From: Terriglobia bacterium
GTDB taxonomy: Bacteria > Acidobacteriota > Terriglobia > Bryobacterales > Bryobacteraceae
NCBI GenBank assembly: GCA_020073445.1
Contig: JAIQFE010000016.1
Location: 62,001 to 126,000 of the forward strand
Length of the DNA: 64,000 bases
Direction: 5' to 3'
Position 1 is the stretch's first letter, and the number at the start of each line of letters is the position of its first letter. Shown here piece after piece: positions 49,693 to 58,922 of this stretch. The notes under the pieces were generated by a model that was given only the letters and a program-made list of their open reading frames with translations, had not been told where the DNA came from and ran no database searches. The translations under genes and the position numbers were made by a program.

Positions 49693-51300
49693 CTATTCGC
49701 GGCTCGCGACCGTCTGGCCCTTTGAGGCCAGGGCCTTCCTGAGGATCTGGGCGGCCACCGGGAATTCTTTCTTCGAATTCGCCATGAAGATGCCCTGAGT
49801 CAGCGTATAGGGCGTCCAGCCGAGCCTGCTCTTGATGGTCGGATCCGCGCCCTTGTCCAGCAGGTATTGAAGAATCGAAGGCTGGTTGCACAGCACTGCT
49901 CCGTGCAAGGCGGTAAAGCCATCCCAGCGCGCATCGCCCGTGCCGAGATCCGCCAGATCGTTAAAGTTGTCCGGATAGTGCGCGAGCATGGATTCCGATG
50001 TGCCCACCAGCGGATAGTCGCCCAGGTGGGTCTTGGCGTTGAGATCGTTCCCCAGTTCAACGGCGAGCTTCACCGCTTCCAGGCGCTCCGCTTCGGAAAC
50101 TCCCGTCAACGGGCCCGGCGTTTCGCCTTCGTAATAGTCGAGGCACGCAGCGGCCATCAACGGTGTGATTCCAAGGGGTGTGGCCAACTTCGGATCCGCG
50201 CCGTTTGCCACCAGCAGCTTCATCATGGCGGGATCGCCGTTCCGCGCGGCGTTATAAAACGGCGTCGATCCAGTGAAGCTCATATAGTGCCGTCCCAGGT
50301 TGATATTGGGCGGATTCTTCGTCGTGCCGAGACCCTTGTCCATCTTCATTTCTTTCCAGGCAATCTTGGCGTTCGGATCCGCGCCCTTCTCCAGCAGTTT
50401 CTTCGCTAACTGGAGGTCGGTCATTCTTTGTCCGCTGGGACGCGGAACGGTGATCGGATCGCTGGCCGTGCCCGCTGCTTCCCACGAAGTCCCCGGCTTG
50501 CGCATCCACACCAGCGAGTGCAGCGGCGTTCCGTTGAGATCCTGCACATTCGGATTCGCGCCCAGGTCCAGAAGGACCGATGCCATGTCGTAATAGGCGT
50601 TGATGATCGCCATGTTCAGCGTCGTGCTGCCGTCGATCGCCCTGTCCTCGACGTTCGCGCCGTGCTCCACCAGCACCTTCACCGCGGGGATCTGGTTATT
50701 CATCACGGCGAACAGCAGCGGCGTAAATCCGGCTTTGGATTTGGCCTTCACGTCGCCGCCGAACTCGATCAGCAGGGCCGCTGCGTCGGCATTTCCTTCG
50801 CCGGCCGCCCACATCAAGGCCGTCTGGCCCTTGTAGGGCTCGGTCGCATTCACCTTCGCGCCGTGGCTCAGCAGCATCTTGATCGCGTCCACCTTGCCGT
50901 TCAGGGCCGCGGTCATCAGCGCGGTCTGGCCTTCTTCCGAAGTGCTGTTCGCGTCGACTCCGGCCTTCAACAGCCGCTCGATGATCGCCGCATTCCCGTT
51001 CGTGCACGCAAGCGACATCGGCGTAATCTTGTAGCGGGTCTCGGCGTTCACGTTCGCGCCCGCGTCGATCAGCAGGTTGACGATCTCCAGGTTGTTGGAC
51101 TTAACCGCCCAATCGAGCGGAGTGGAAGTGTCCACGCCCGCGGCATTTACGTCGGCCTTCTTGGCCAGCAATGCCTTGACGCCGGCAGTGTCGCCGCGCT
51201 TCACGGCCTCCATCAGCGCCGTATCCGCCGCCGCGCTCAGCGAAAGCACTCCCGTCAGCAACATCGAACCCGCCACCAACCACTGGATCGAACGTGTCAT
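49693..51300 (-). CDS. Exported ankyrin-repeat protein (set B)
   Basis: A 535-residue protein with a signal peptide (MTRSIQWLVAGSMLLTGVLSLSAAAD) and about eleven ankyrin repeats (DTALMEAVKRGDTAGVKALL, GQTALMWAAGEGNADAAALLI, DGSTTLNMAIINAYYDMASVLL and others). Longer loops interrupt the repeats near residues 270-330. It resembles the ankyrin protein of set A in length and repeat style. It is divergent from a DUF1592-type diheme gene across about 200 nt. A periplasmic scaffold or inhibitor role is inferred from the fold only. Confidence 0.87.
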   Translation of the reverse strand: MTRSIQWLVAGSMLLTGVLSLSAAADTALMEAVKRGDTAGVKALLAKKADVNAAGVDTSTPLDWAVKSNNLEIVNLLIDAGANVNAETRYKITPMSLACTNGNAAIIERLLKAGVDANSTSEEGQTALMTAALNGKVDAIKMLLSHGAKVNATEPYKGQTALMWAAGEGNADAAALLIEFGGDVKAKSKAGFTPLLFAVMNNQIPAVKVLVEHGANVEDRAIDGSTTLNMAIINAYYDMASVLLDLGANPNVQDLNGTPLHSLVWMRKPGTSWEAAGTASDPITVPRPSGQRMTDLQLAKKLLEKGADPNAKIAWKEMKMDKGLGTTKNPPNINLGRHYMSFTGSTPFYNAARNGDPAMMKLLVANGADPKLATPLGITPLMAAACLDYYEGETPGPLTGVSEAERLEAVKLAVELGNDLNAKTHLGDYPLVGTSESMLAHYPDNFNDLADLGTGDARWDGFTALHGAVLCNQPSILQYLLDKGADPTIKSRLGWTPYTLTQGIFMANSKKEFPVAAQILRKALASKGQTVASRE

Positions 51301-51363
51301 AAATGTGAGTATCCGGGCTCAATTCTACCCTAGGCAATGTCTGTGCACAAGGCCTTCCTAAGC

Positions 51364-51393
51364 TTGACAAAAAAACCGGTCGATAGGTAACAT
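51364..51393 (+). promoter_or_regulatory. Sigma-70-like promoter candidate for the set B diheme gene
   Basis: TTGACA at 51364-51369 and TAACAT at 51388-51393 are 18 nt apart. A second possible -10, TATAAT at 51460-51465, lacks a good -35. Confidence 0.5.
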
Positions 51394-51410
51394 TAGGTCC
51401 ACTGGCTGCG

Positions 51411-51424
51411 CCTTGCATGCAAGG
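51411..51424. promoter_or_regulatory. Perfect 14-bp palindrome, possible operator
   Basis: CCTTGCATGCAAGG lies just downstream of the promoter candidate in the divergent ankyrin/diheme intergenic region. It could be bound by a dimeric regulator such as the tandem TetR encoded about 5 kb downstream, but no direct evidence links them. Confidence 0.4.
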
Positions 51425-51503
51425 ACCATCCGAACCGCCAATTTGGGGTCCGAAAGCTGTATAATTGTCACCGGTATACAGAGTTAGGTAGATACACCGT
51501 AGA

Positions 51504-53936
51504 ATGCTTCGATCAATGCTCCGGACAGGGAATGTGAAGTGGCTGACTGCAAGTGGAATTCTGGGAGTGTTGCTACTTGGCACTACCGGGCAAACGCAGA
51601 CCCCCACTCCCCAGCAAAATACGCAGGCGGCGAGCGCCGCTGCCAGCGCGACCATCAAGCAATACTGCATCGGATGCCACAGCGCCGCTCTCAAAACCGG
51701 CGGCGTAGTTCTCGATCCCACGTCTCTCAATCAGGTCGCGAATAACGCCGAAACCTGGGAACGGGCCATCAAGCAGCTTCGTGCGAAGTCCATGCCGCCT
51801 GTCCCGATGCCGCGCCCGGATGCGGCCACTTATGACCGGGTCGCGTCATACCTCGAAACCGAGCTCGACCGCGCCGCTAGTGCGAAGCCGAATCCTGGCG
51901 ATCTGCCGACTCTGCACCGCCTGACCCGCACCGAATACCACAACGCCATCCGCGACCTTCTCGCGATCGACGACCTTCCCAAGGAGATGGACTACACGCT
52001 CCTGCTGCCGTCCGACAATGCATCGAGCGGCTTCGACAACATCGCCGACCTGCTGTACGTTTCTCCGGCGACCATGGAGCGTTACCTGGACGCCTCCACG
52101 AAGATCAGCCGTCTTGCCGTCGGCGATCCCGCGATGCCGGTTATGGTGAATATTTACCGTACGCCTCTCGAAGGGCCGCAGGACTCGCAGCTGGAGGATC
52201 TGGCCTTCGGAACGCGCGGGGGAACCGCCATCCGCAGCTATTTCCCGTTGGATGGCGAATACGAAATCAACGTCGAGCTGGCGGGCGGAGCTCGCGATCC
52301 ACACCAGCTTGAAGTCACTGTCGACGGTGAGCGAAAGCAGCTCGTCACGCTCGGGGGCAACGCCGGCCGAGGCGGCCGTGGAGCCGCTGGTGGTGGCGGT
52401 GGCCGAGGCGGGCGCGGCGGCCCGAGCCCCACGGATTTCCGAATCGCCGTAAAAGCCGGACCCCGGCTGATCGGCGTCACGTTCGTCCAGAAAACCGAAG
52501 CTCTGGACGAAGCGACATTACACCCTCGCCAGCGCAGCCGCGGAACGCAGCCTGCCATCGCCGCGGTCACCATTCGCGGACCATATAATTCAACCGGGCC
52601 GGGCGAGACGCCCAGCCGGCAGCGCATCTTCACTTGTCGCCCCGCGAACGCAGCGGCTGAGCCGGCTTGCGCCAAGCAGATTCTATCGACCCTCGCGCGC
52701 CGGGCTTATCGTCGTCCGGTGACGGACGCGGACATGGCGACGCTGCTGACGTTCTACGACAATGGGCGCAAGGAACGCGACTTCGATCTCGGCATCCAGC
52801 GCGCTCTCGAACGCCTCCTGGTCAGCCCGCAGTTCCTCTATCGCATCGAGCGCGATCCAGCTGGAGCAACGCCGGGATCGGTTCACACCGTCAGCGATCT
52901 GGAGCTGGCCTCGCGACTCTCGTTCTTCCTGTGGAGCAGCATCCCCGACGACGAGCTTTTGGACGTCGCCGCCGCCGGCAAGCTGAAACAGCCCGGCGTT
53001 CTGGAGCAGCAGGTCAAGCGCATGCTCGCCGACCAGCGTTCCGAATCGATGGTGAATAACTTCGCGGCGCAGTGGCTGTACCTGCGCGACGTGGACCTGA
53101 AGGCTCCCGACTTGTTCGTATTCCGCGATTTCGATGAGGGCCTGCGGGCGTCCTTCGAAAAAGAGACCGACCTGTTCCTCGATAGCATCTTGCGCGAGAA
53201 CCGCAGCGTGCTGGAACTGCTGACCGCCAACTATACCTTCGTCAACGAACGTCTGGCCAAGCACTACGGCATCCCCAACATTCGCGGTGCCGAATTCCAG
53301 CGGGTCACCTTCCCGAAAGACAGTCCTCGCGGCGGACTTCTCGGCCAGGGCGGCATTCTGCTTCTGACCTCATACTCGACGCGCACCTCGCCGGTCCTGC
53401 GCGGCAAATACATTCTGGAGAATCTGCTGGCGGCCGCACCGCCGCCTCCTCCAGCCACGGTTCCCTCTCTGAAGACCGAAAGCGCGAAGTCCGGCGAACC
53501 GATTCCACTTCGCGAGGCGATGGCCCAGCATCGGACCGATCCAGCCTGTGCGAATTGCCACGCGCGCATGGATCCGATCGGATTCGCGATGGAGAATTTC
53601 GACGCCATCGGCAAGTGGCGCGACCATGACGGCAGCAGCGCCATCGATGTCGTCAGTAAGCTGCCGGACGGTACCGTCGTCGACGGCCTGGCGGGAGTGA
53701 AGCAGCTCCTGCTTAACGATCCCCAGAGATTCGTCGGCGCGATGACCCAGAAACTGCTGATGTACGGTATCGGGCGCAACGTCCAGTATTTCGACGCGCC
53801 GGCCGTCCGCAAGATCGTCCGCGACGCCGTCCCGGATAACTATAAGTTTGAGTCGCTGGTATTGGGCGTGGTCAAAAGTGCCCCATTTCAAATGAGAACC
53901 GTCAAGTCCGATGTGAAGTCCGACGCCAAAAACTGA
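51504..53936 (+). CDS. DUF1587/1592/1588/1585-type diheme exported protein (set B)
   Basis: An 810-residue protein with a signal peptide ending before QTQTPTP. Heme sites are CIGCH near residue 55 and CANCH in DPACANCHARMDPIGFAMENFDAIG. Domain motifs match set A (RLTRTEYHNAIRDLLAIDDL, ILSTLARRAYRRPVTDADM, LASRLSFFLWSSIPDDELL). A Gly/Arg-rich insert with two GRGGRG-type stretches occurs around residues 287-310 and is absent from set A. It is followed 11 nt later by DUF1552. Same assumed extracytoplasmic oxidation role as the set A homologue. Confidence 0.92.
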   Translation: MLRSMLRTGNVKWLTASGILGVLLLGTTGQTQTPTPQQNTQAASAAASATIKQYCIGCHSAALKTGGVVLDPTSLNQVANNAETWERAIKQLRAKSMPPVPMPRPDAATYDRVASYLETELDRAASAKPNPGDLPTLHRLTRTEYHNAIRDLLAIDDLPKEMDYTLLLPSDNASSGFDNIADLLYVSPATMERYLDASTKISRLAVGDPAMPVMVNIYRTPLEGPQDSQLEDLAFGTRGGTAIRSYFPLDGEYEINVELAGGARDPHQLEVTVDGERKQLVTLGGNAGRGGRGAAGGGGGRGGRGGPSPTDFRIAVKAGPRLIGVTFVQKTEALDEATLHPRQRSRGTQPAIAAVTIRGPYNSTGPGETPSRQRIFTCRPANAAAEPACAKQILSTLARRAYRRPVTDADMATLLTFYDNGRKERDFDLGIQRALERLLVSPQFLYRIERDPAGATPGSVHTVSDLELASRLSFFLWSSIPDDELLDVAAAGKLKQPGVLEQQVKRMLADQRSESMVNNFAAQWLYLRDVDLKAPDLFVFRDFDEGLRASFEKETDLFLDSILRENRSVLELLTANYTFVNERLAKHYGIPNIRGAEFQRVTFPKDSPRGGLLGQGGILLLTSYSTRTSPVLRGKYILENLLAAAPPPPPATVPSLKTESAKSGEPIPLREAMAQHRTDPACANCHARMDPIGFAMENFDAIGKWRDHDGSSAIDVVSKLPDGTVVDGLAGVKQLLLNDPQRFVGAMTQKLLMYGIGRNVQYFDAPAVRKIVRDAVPDNYKFESLVLGVVKSAPFQMRTVKSDVKSDAKN

Positions 53937-53947
53937 GAGGAAAACCC

Positions 53948-55288
53948 ATGACGTTCATCACTAAAAAGAAGCTCGATCGCCGGACGATGTTGAAGGGTCT
54001 GGGAGCCTCCCTGGCATTGCCCATGCTGGATTCGATGATGCCGGCGCTTTCGGCGGCCACCACGCCGGTCACGCGCCTGGGATGGGTGTACGTCTCGCAC
54101 GGCGTGATTTGGAGCCAGTGGAAGCCCACCACCATCGGCCAGGGCTTCGAGCTGACGCCCAACCTGAAGCCGCTCGAAAAACTGAACGGCCAGTTCAACA
54201 TCCTGACGGGTCTGTCGCACCTCGAAGCCGACACCAAGGGCGACGGCAGCGGCGACCACACCCGCGCCTCGGCCGCTTGGCTGACCGGCGTTCACGCTTA
54301 TGACCGCACGCGTCCCGGTGTCGAAGTGAAGCTCGCGACCACCGCGGACCAGCTTGCCGCGCAGACGCTCGGCAAGAACTCGCAGATTCCCTCGATCGAA
54401 ATGACCGTCGACTCGGCCTCGGCGGGCTCCTGCGATTCGGGCGACTGCTTCTACGTCAACACCGTTTCCTGGCGCAACCCGACCACGCCCAATCTGCCCG
54501 AGAATCAGCCTCGCGTGATCTTCGAGCGGCTCTTTGGCGACGGCGGTTCCGCCGCGCAGCGTGCCGCGCGTTCCAAAAAGACCGGCAGCATTCTGGATTC
54601 CGTCATGCAGGAAGCCAGCGGCTTGGCGAGCAGCCTCGGCAACAGCGACCGGTCCAAGCTCGGCGAATACCTCGATTCGGTTCGCGACCTCGAACAGCGC
54701 ATTCAGGGCACGGAGACCAAGACCGCGCAGAATTTCGAGCTGCCGGATCGCCCCGTCGGAATTCCGGACAGCTTCGAAGAGCACACCAAGCTGATGTTCG
54801 ATCTCCAGGTCATGGCGTACCGCGCGGATCTGACCCGCGTCTTCAGCATGATCATGGCGCGCGAGCTCAGCGGCCGTACCTACCCGATGATCGGTATCCC
54901 CGGGCAGCATCACCTGATCTCGCACCATCGTGACGACGCGGAACTGATGTCGCAGAAAGCCCGCATCGACACCTATCACGTCCAGATGCTGGGCTACCTG
55001 CTCGAGAAGATGGCGGCGACCCCCGACGGTGATGGCTCGCTGCTTGATCACAGCTTGATCATGTACGGCAGCGGCATGGGCAACGGGAACCTGCACCGCC
55101 ATTCCGATATGCCTGTGCTTTTGGCCGGCAAGCTCGGCGGCAAATTCAAGACCGGTTATCACCTCGACTACAAGATGGACACGCCTATGGCGAACCTCCT
55201 GGTCGCGATTCTCGATAAGGCCGGCGTACCGATCGAGAAGATGGGCGACAGCACGGGTCCGCTGAAGATGGAAGCAATCGCGGTCTAA
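53948..55288 (+). CDS. DUF1552 exported protein (set B)
   Basis: A 446-residue protein with a leader of the RRTMLKGLGASLALPMLD type. Motifs follow set A: WVYVSHGVIWSQWKP, ILTGLSHLEAD, VFSMIMARELSGRTYPMIGIPGQHHLISHHRDD and MYGSGMGNGNLHRHSDMPVLLAGKLGG. A Cys-containing loop (SAGSCDSGDCFYVNT) near residue 160 corresponds to the GACSPGFSC segment of set A and may form a disulfide. It is preceded by AGAGGAAAA and is in operon with the diheme gene and the hydrolase after it. Confidence 0.9.
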   Translation: MTFITKKKLDRRTMLKGLGASLALPMLDSMMPALSAATTPVTRLGWVYVSHGVIWSQWKPTTIGQGFELTPNLKPLEKLNGQFNILTGLSHLEADTKGDGSGDHTRASAAWLTGVHAYDRTRPGVEVKLATTADQLAAQTLGKNSQIPSIEMTVDSASAGSCDSGDCFYVNTVSWRNPTTPNLPENQPRVIFERLFGDGGSAAQRAARSKKTGSILDSVMQEASGLASSLGNSDRSKLGEYLDSVRDLEQRIQGTETKTAQNFELPDRPVGIPDSFEEHTKLMFDLQVMAYRADLTRVFSMIMARELSGRTYPMIGIPGQHHLISHHRDDAELMSQKARIDTYHVQMLGYLLEKMAATPDGDGSLLDHSLIMYGSGMGNGNLHRHSDMPVLLAGKLGGKFKTGYHLDYKMDTPMANLLVAILDKAGVPIEKMGDSTGPLKMEAIAV

Positions 55289-55303
55289 GGGAGAATCCGA
55301 TCC

Positions 55304-56293
55304 ATGTCCGAAAAAACTTCGCGCAGAAGTTTGTTGCAGAATACCGCCCTGGTTGCCGGCGCAGCCGCGCTGGCCTCCGGCACCCGGGCACTGGCGCAGG
55401 ATGCTGCCGCTGCAGAGGATACCTCGGCATGGAAGAAGTTTTTCCCGGCGGGTTTCCGCAATGAGCGCATCAAAACCTCCGGCGCCGAAATCAACGCCGT
55501 GATCGGGGGCTCGGGCCCGCCGCTGCTCCTGTTCCACGGCGCTCCGGATTCGCTCATCACATGGCGTCTGATTGCCCCGGATCTGGCCAAAGAGTACACC
55601 CTCGTGATGTGCGACCTGCGTGGCTACGGCGATTCCAGCAAGCCCGCCGACAAGCCCGATCATTCCCAGCAGTCCAAGCGTCCCATGGCGCTTGACGGTG
55701 TCGAGGTCATGGAACACCTGGGCTTCCGCCAGTTCCGCATGGTCGGGCACGATCGCGGCGCCCGCGTCGGACGAAGAATGGCGATCGATCATCCGGACCG
55801 TGTGCAGAAGCTGGCGGTGCTCGATATCGTCCCGGCCCACTATCTCTACTCCCACGTCACGCTCGAATTCGCGCGCGGCTACCCGCATTGGTTCAGCTAC
55901 CTGTTGCCGGCGCCCGGCCCCGAAAACGACCTGGTAGCCGCCGCCAAACGCCAGGCGGAGAGGGGTTTCACCGACGATGCGCAGCGCGAGTACTCCCGCC
56001 ACCGTGTGAAATTCGAGATGGAGCATTGCATGTGCGAGGACTATCGCGCCTCGGCCTCCGTCGATCTGAAGATCGATCACGCCGACATCCAGGCCGGAAA
56101 GAAGATCACGTGCCCCCTGCTCACGCTGTGGGCGGGCCGAGGCCTTTATCCGCGGCTGTTCGACGATGTCCTGGGCATCTGGAAGGAAGAAGGCACCAAA
56201 GTCAGCGGCAAGGCGGTCGACGGTAGCCACAACCTTCAGGAAAGCGCTCCCAAGGAAACCCTGGCGGAGCTGCAGGCGTTCCTCAAGGGGTGA
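55304..56293 (+). CDS. Tat-exported alpha/beta hydrolase, haloacetate-dehalogenase-like
   Basis: A 329-residue protein with a Tat-type leader (SRRSLLQNTALVAGAAALASG). The hydrolase core has LLFHGAPDSLITWRLIAPDLA, CDLRGYGDSSKP and the nucleophile elbow MVGHDRGARVGRRMAIDHPDRV, with Asp as nucleophile. ARGYPHWFSYLLPAPGPEND resembles the halide-binding HW segment of fluoroacetate dehalogenases, and GSHNLQESAP supplies the catalytic His. Known dehalogenases of this group are cytoplasmic, so export is unusual. It belongs to the set B operon, and its stop overlaps the regulator's GTG start. Confidence 0.83.
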   Translation: MSEKTSRRSLLQNTALVAGAAALASGTRALAQDAAAAEDTSAWKKFFPAGFRNERIKTSGAEINAVIGGSGPPLLLFHGAPDSLITWRLIAPDLAKEYTLVMCDLRGYGDSSKPADKPDHSQQSKRPMALDGVEVMEHLGFRQFRMVGHDRGARVGRRMAIDHPDRVQKLAVLDIVPAHYLYSHVTLEFARGYPHWFSYLLPAPGPENDLVAAAKRQAERGFTDDAQREYSRHRVKFEMEHCMCEDYRASASVDLKIDHADIQAGKKITCPLLTLWAGRGLYPRLFDDVLGIWKEEGTKVSGKAVDGSHNLQESAPKETLAELQAFLKG

Positions 56294-57552
56294 CGCTTCC
56301 CACGGCTGGGCAAGGCCCAGCATCCGACGCGCCTACGGTCGATCGGTTGCTCGACACAGCCGCCGCGCTGTTCTGGGAAAAAGGGTACGCCGCCACTACC
56401 ACGCGGGAAATCGCCGCCGCCCTGAACATCCAGCAAGCTTCGCTCTACTACCACATGTCGAGCAAGGAAGACTTGCTCTACCAGATCTTCGTTTCCTCCC
56501 TCCACCAGTTCCTAGCGGACGTCCCGGCAGCGGTGCAAGCCGCCGTGCCAGCGGACCGGATCCACACGCTCATCCGCGCACATGTTCTGACCCTGCTGAA
56601 GTATCAGAAACGGAACATGACCATGCTCACCGAGCTGCGCTCGCTGTCTGTCCGGCATCGCGACGAAGTGGTCGCGCTCCGCGAGCGTTACGCGGAGTTC
56701 GTTCGATCCACGCTGGAGGAAGCTCAGGCTACGGGCCAGATCAGGGCCGATATTCCGGCGCAGTATCTGTGCCTTGCGCTGTTCAATATGCTGAACTGGG
56801 CGGCTCGCTGGTTCCGCGAGGATTGCGACCCGCCGCCGGAGCAGGTCGCCGAACTGCTCTTCAAGCTCTATCTGCAGGGCGCGGTTTCTTCGCGCGCCCA
56901 CGCTGCGTTACCCGTCGCCAAGACAGCGCTTCCTCGCGCTCCCCGGCACGCCAAGGTCGCCGAGAGCTCCACCGTGGAGCGCCTTCTCGACGCCGCCGTG
57001 GCTCTATTCTCGCGCCAGGGCTACGCCGCCACCAGCACCCGCGAAGTTGCGGCGCTGCTGGGAATGCAGAAGGCGTCGCTGTACTATCACATCCAAAGTA
57101 AGGAAGATCTGCTGTACTTCATCTGCAAGTCCTCGCTCGAACGGATTCTCGCCGACGTGGAGTCGGCGATTCAGGAAGTCCCCGATTCCCTGGAGCGAAC
57201 CCGCGTGCTGATCGTCGCGCATGTCGAGAGCATGCTGCGCGACAAAGACGAGCATGCGACCACGTTGACGGAGATGTACGCGCTCTCGAAGGACCGGCTG
57301 CCTCAGATCGTAGCGCTTCGCGAAGGCTACGTCGATCTCGTGCGGTCCGTCTTATACGAAGCGCAAAAGTCCGGCGCTCTCCGCGATGACATCGACGTGC
57401 GCTATCTCAGCCTCGCCTTGCTCGGCCTGATGAATCGCGCGCTGGTCTGGTATCGTCGCCGGGGTCCCCTGTCGCCCAGCCAGCTGGGGGAATTGCTGGC
57501 CGCGATCTTCCTCACCGGGGCACAATCGTCATCCGCTCGATCGCAATCTTGA
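56290..57552 (+). CDS. Tandem TetR regulator: two TetR proteins fused in one chain
   Basis: A 420-residue protein with two complete TetR-type units. HTH1 is at about 31-67 (KGYAATTTREIAAALNIQQASLYYHMSSKEDLL) and HTH2 at about 243-279 (QGYAATSTREVAALLGMQKASLYYHIQSKEDLL), 212 residues apart. Each is followed by its own helical ligand/dimer domain, and a roughly 30-residue linker joins them. TetR proteins normally act as homodimers of about 200 residues, so this looks like a covalent pseudo-dimer. The GTG start overlaps the hydrolase stop (GTGA). It probably controls the set B operon; ligand and site are unknown. Confidence 0.9.
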   Translation: MTLPTAGQGPASDAPTVDRLLDTAAALFWEKGYAATTTREIAAALNIQQASLYYHMSSKEDLLYQIFVSSLHQFLADVPAAVQAAVPADRIHTLIRAHVLTLLKYQKRNMTMLTELRSLSVRHRDEVVALRERYAEFVRSTLEEAQATGQIRADIPAQYLCLALFNMLNWAARWFREDCDPPPEQVAELLFKLYLQGAVSSRAHAALPVAKTALPRAPRHAKVAESSTVERLLDAAVALFSRQGYAATSTREVAALLGMQKASLYYHIQSKEDLLYFICKSSLERILADVESAIQEVPDSLERTRVLIVAHVESMLRDKDEHATTLTEMYALSKDRLPQIVALREGYVDLVRSVLYEAQKSGALRDDIDVRYLSLALLGLMNRALVWYRRRGPLSPSQLGELLAAIFLTGAQSSSARSQS

Positions 57553-58828
57553 CGCTCTTGCTCATCACGCGGGGCTGCCTGAAAACCACTTTGATTTCGT
57601 TGAAGCGGTTCAATCGCGTGGCCCGAGGAATCGGAAAGCTGATCGTCTCCCGATCGCCCATGGACGGATCGCCCCTCACAAATTGAAATCCCAAGCTCTC
57701 CTCTCCCCGTGGATCCGGTATTTCCGTATCCACCAGGAAAAGCTGAAATGCGAGCATATTCTGCGTGTCCGGGCCCAGAACCACGAACTGGATCCGGTCA
57801 CAGCTCGCCGGATCGACAAAGGTACTCAAGGGCTGATGAGCTTCCATGACCATCGGCCCGCCGTTTGTGGCGAATGAAAGCTTGGACGGATTCCCCCTCT
57901 CGATCAGTGATTGCGGCGGTGGACGCCGGTATCTGGGCAGGAGCATCCAGTATTCGCCCGAGAATGTGACATCCATCGGCTGGGTCAATGTCGCCGGTTT
58001 CGCGGCGTTGAAGAGGCTGGTTCCTTTCGCTCCCGCGTTTCGCTTCAAATTCGGCGCGATGAGGACCGCATTCTTTTCCAGTTCTCGCAGAAGAATGACT
58101 CCGGGAAAACTGTCATCGACGATTGGACTACTTCCGCCGTCGTCTTCGAACCCCGCACCGCCGCCGCTGCCTCGCTTCGCGATCCTCAGGCCGACCATCA
58201 GAAGCATGATCAGCAACACGCTCAGAGCGGAATGCGATAATCGGGCCGGCTTCGCGGGCGCGTAGGCGCCCACCACGATCGCAAGTGATGTTAGTGTCGC
58301 GATGATCCCGGCAAACAGCGCAGCCGCCAGCAACGCCGAGCCTCGCGCGTATGCTCCCACGGCGAGATGAATCGCGGCCGAGCACACCAGCGCCACTGCC
58401 ATCCGCTTCAAGAGCAGGGCGCCGGCAGACGCCGATAACGGCGGACGATTCCGATCCCACCGGGCTACCATCACACGAGTCGTGGCAAACACCAGCACCG
58501 CGCCGACCGCGATCGAGACGGGAGTAGGCGCGAACATCAGAATCATCGCGGGGAAATACCACACCGCGACGGCGATGGACCGAAGCGGATGTGGAACGCG
58601 TCCTCGGCCCGTCCACAAAACGGTCAGATAAACGATCGTCGCGACCGCCGCTCCGCACGCGCATGCGAGGAGTACCTGCCCGATCGCGCGCAGGATCGCG
58701 AACTCCGCCGGTGCGCGCCCGAATCGCGATCCGATCGAGTCTGCCCAGATAAACCAGCCTGTCGCGATCAGTCCGAGCATGACGACGAGGCGGTTCCAGT
58801 GTCGCTGGCCGTGAAGGACCATTCCCAA
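57512..58828 (-). CDS. Membrane protein of unknown function
   Basis: A 438-residue protein. The N-terminal half has about seven hydrophobic helices (VVMLGLIATGWFIWADSIG, QVLLACACGAAVATIVYLTVLW, ALSVLLIMLLMVGL among them). The C-terminal half (from about 225) is soluble and beta-rich, with no family motif I recognise. It converges on the tandem TetR gene and overlaps it by 41 nt, which is long and suggests the two are regulated against each other or that one end is unusual. ATG at 58822 is an alternative start. Function unknown. Confidence 0.65.
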   Translation of the reverse strand: MGMVLHGQRHWNRLVVMLGLIATGWFIWADSIGSRFGRAPAEFAILRAIGQVLLACACGAAVATIVYLTVLWTGRGRVPHPLRSIAVAVWYFPAMILMFAPTPVSIAVGAVLVFATTRVMVARWDRNRPPLSASAGALLLKRMAVALVCSAAIHLAVGAYARGSALLAAALFAGIIATLTSLAIVVGAYAPAKPARLSHSALSVLLIMLLMVGLRIAKRGSGGGAGFEDDGGSSPIVDDSFPGVILLRELEKNAVLIAPNLKRNAGAKGTSLFNAAKPATLTQPMDVTFSGEYWMLLPRYRRPPPQSLIERGNPSKLSFATNGGPMVMEAHQPLSTFVDPASCDRIQFVVLGPDTQNMLAFQLFLVDTEIPDPRGEESLGFQFVRGDPSMGDRETISFPIPRATRLNRFNEIKVVFRQPRVMSKSVKIAIERMTIVPR

Positions 58829-58922
58829 TCAAGACACCGCCCACTTCCAAGGTGTTCCCGGTTTGACTTCCATACTTTTGTGGCGATAAACTACCTACCG
58901 AGCGACAGGTTATAGGTGAACT

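Noticed and set aside
53888-56323. 811-residue minus-strand open frame
   Set aside because: It lies opposite DUF1552 and the hydrolase, both with clear motifs. Its Arg/Gly/Val-rich reading has no family features; it is a codon-bias shadow.
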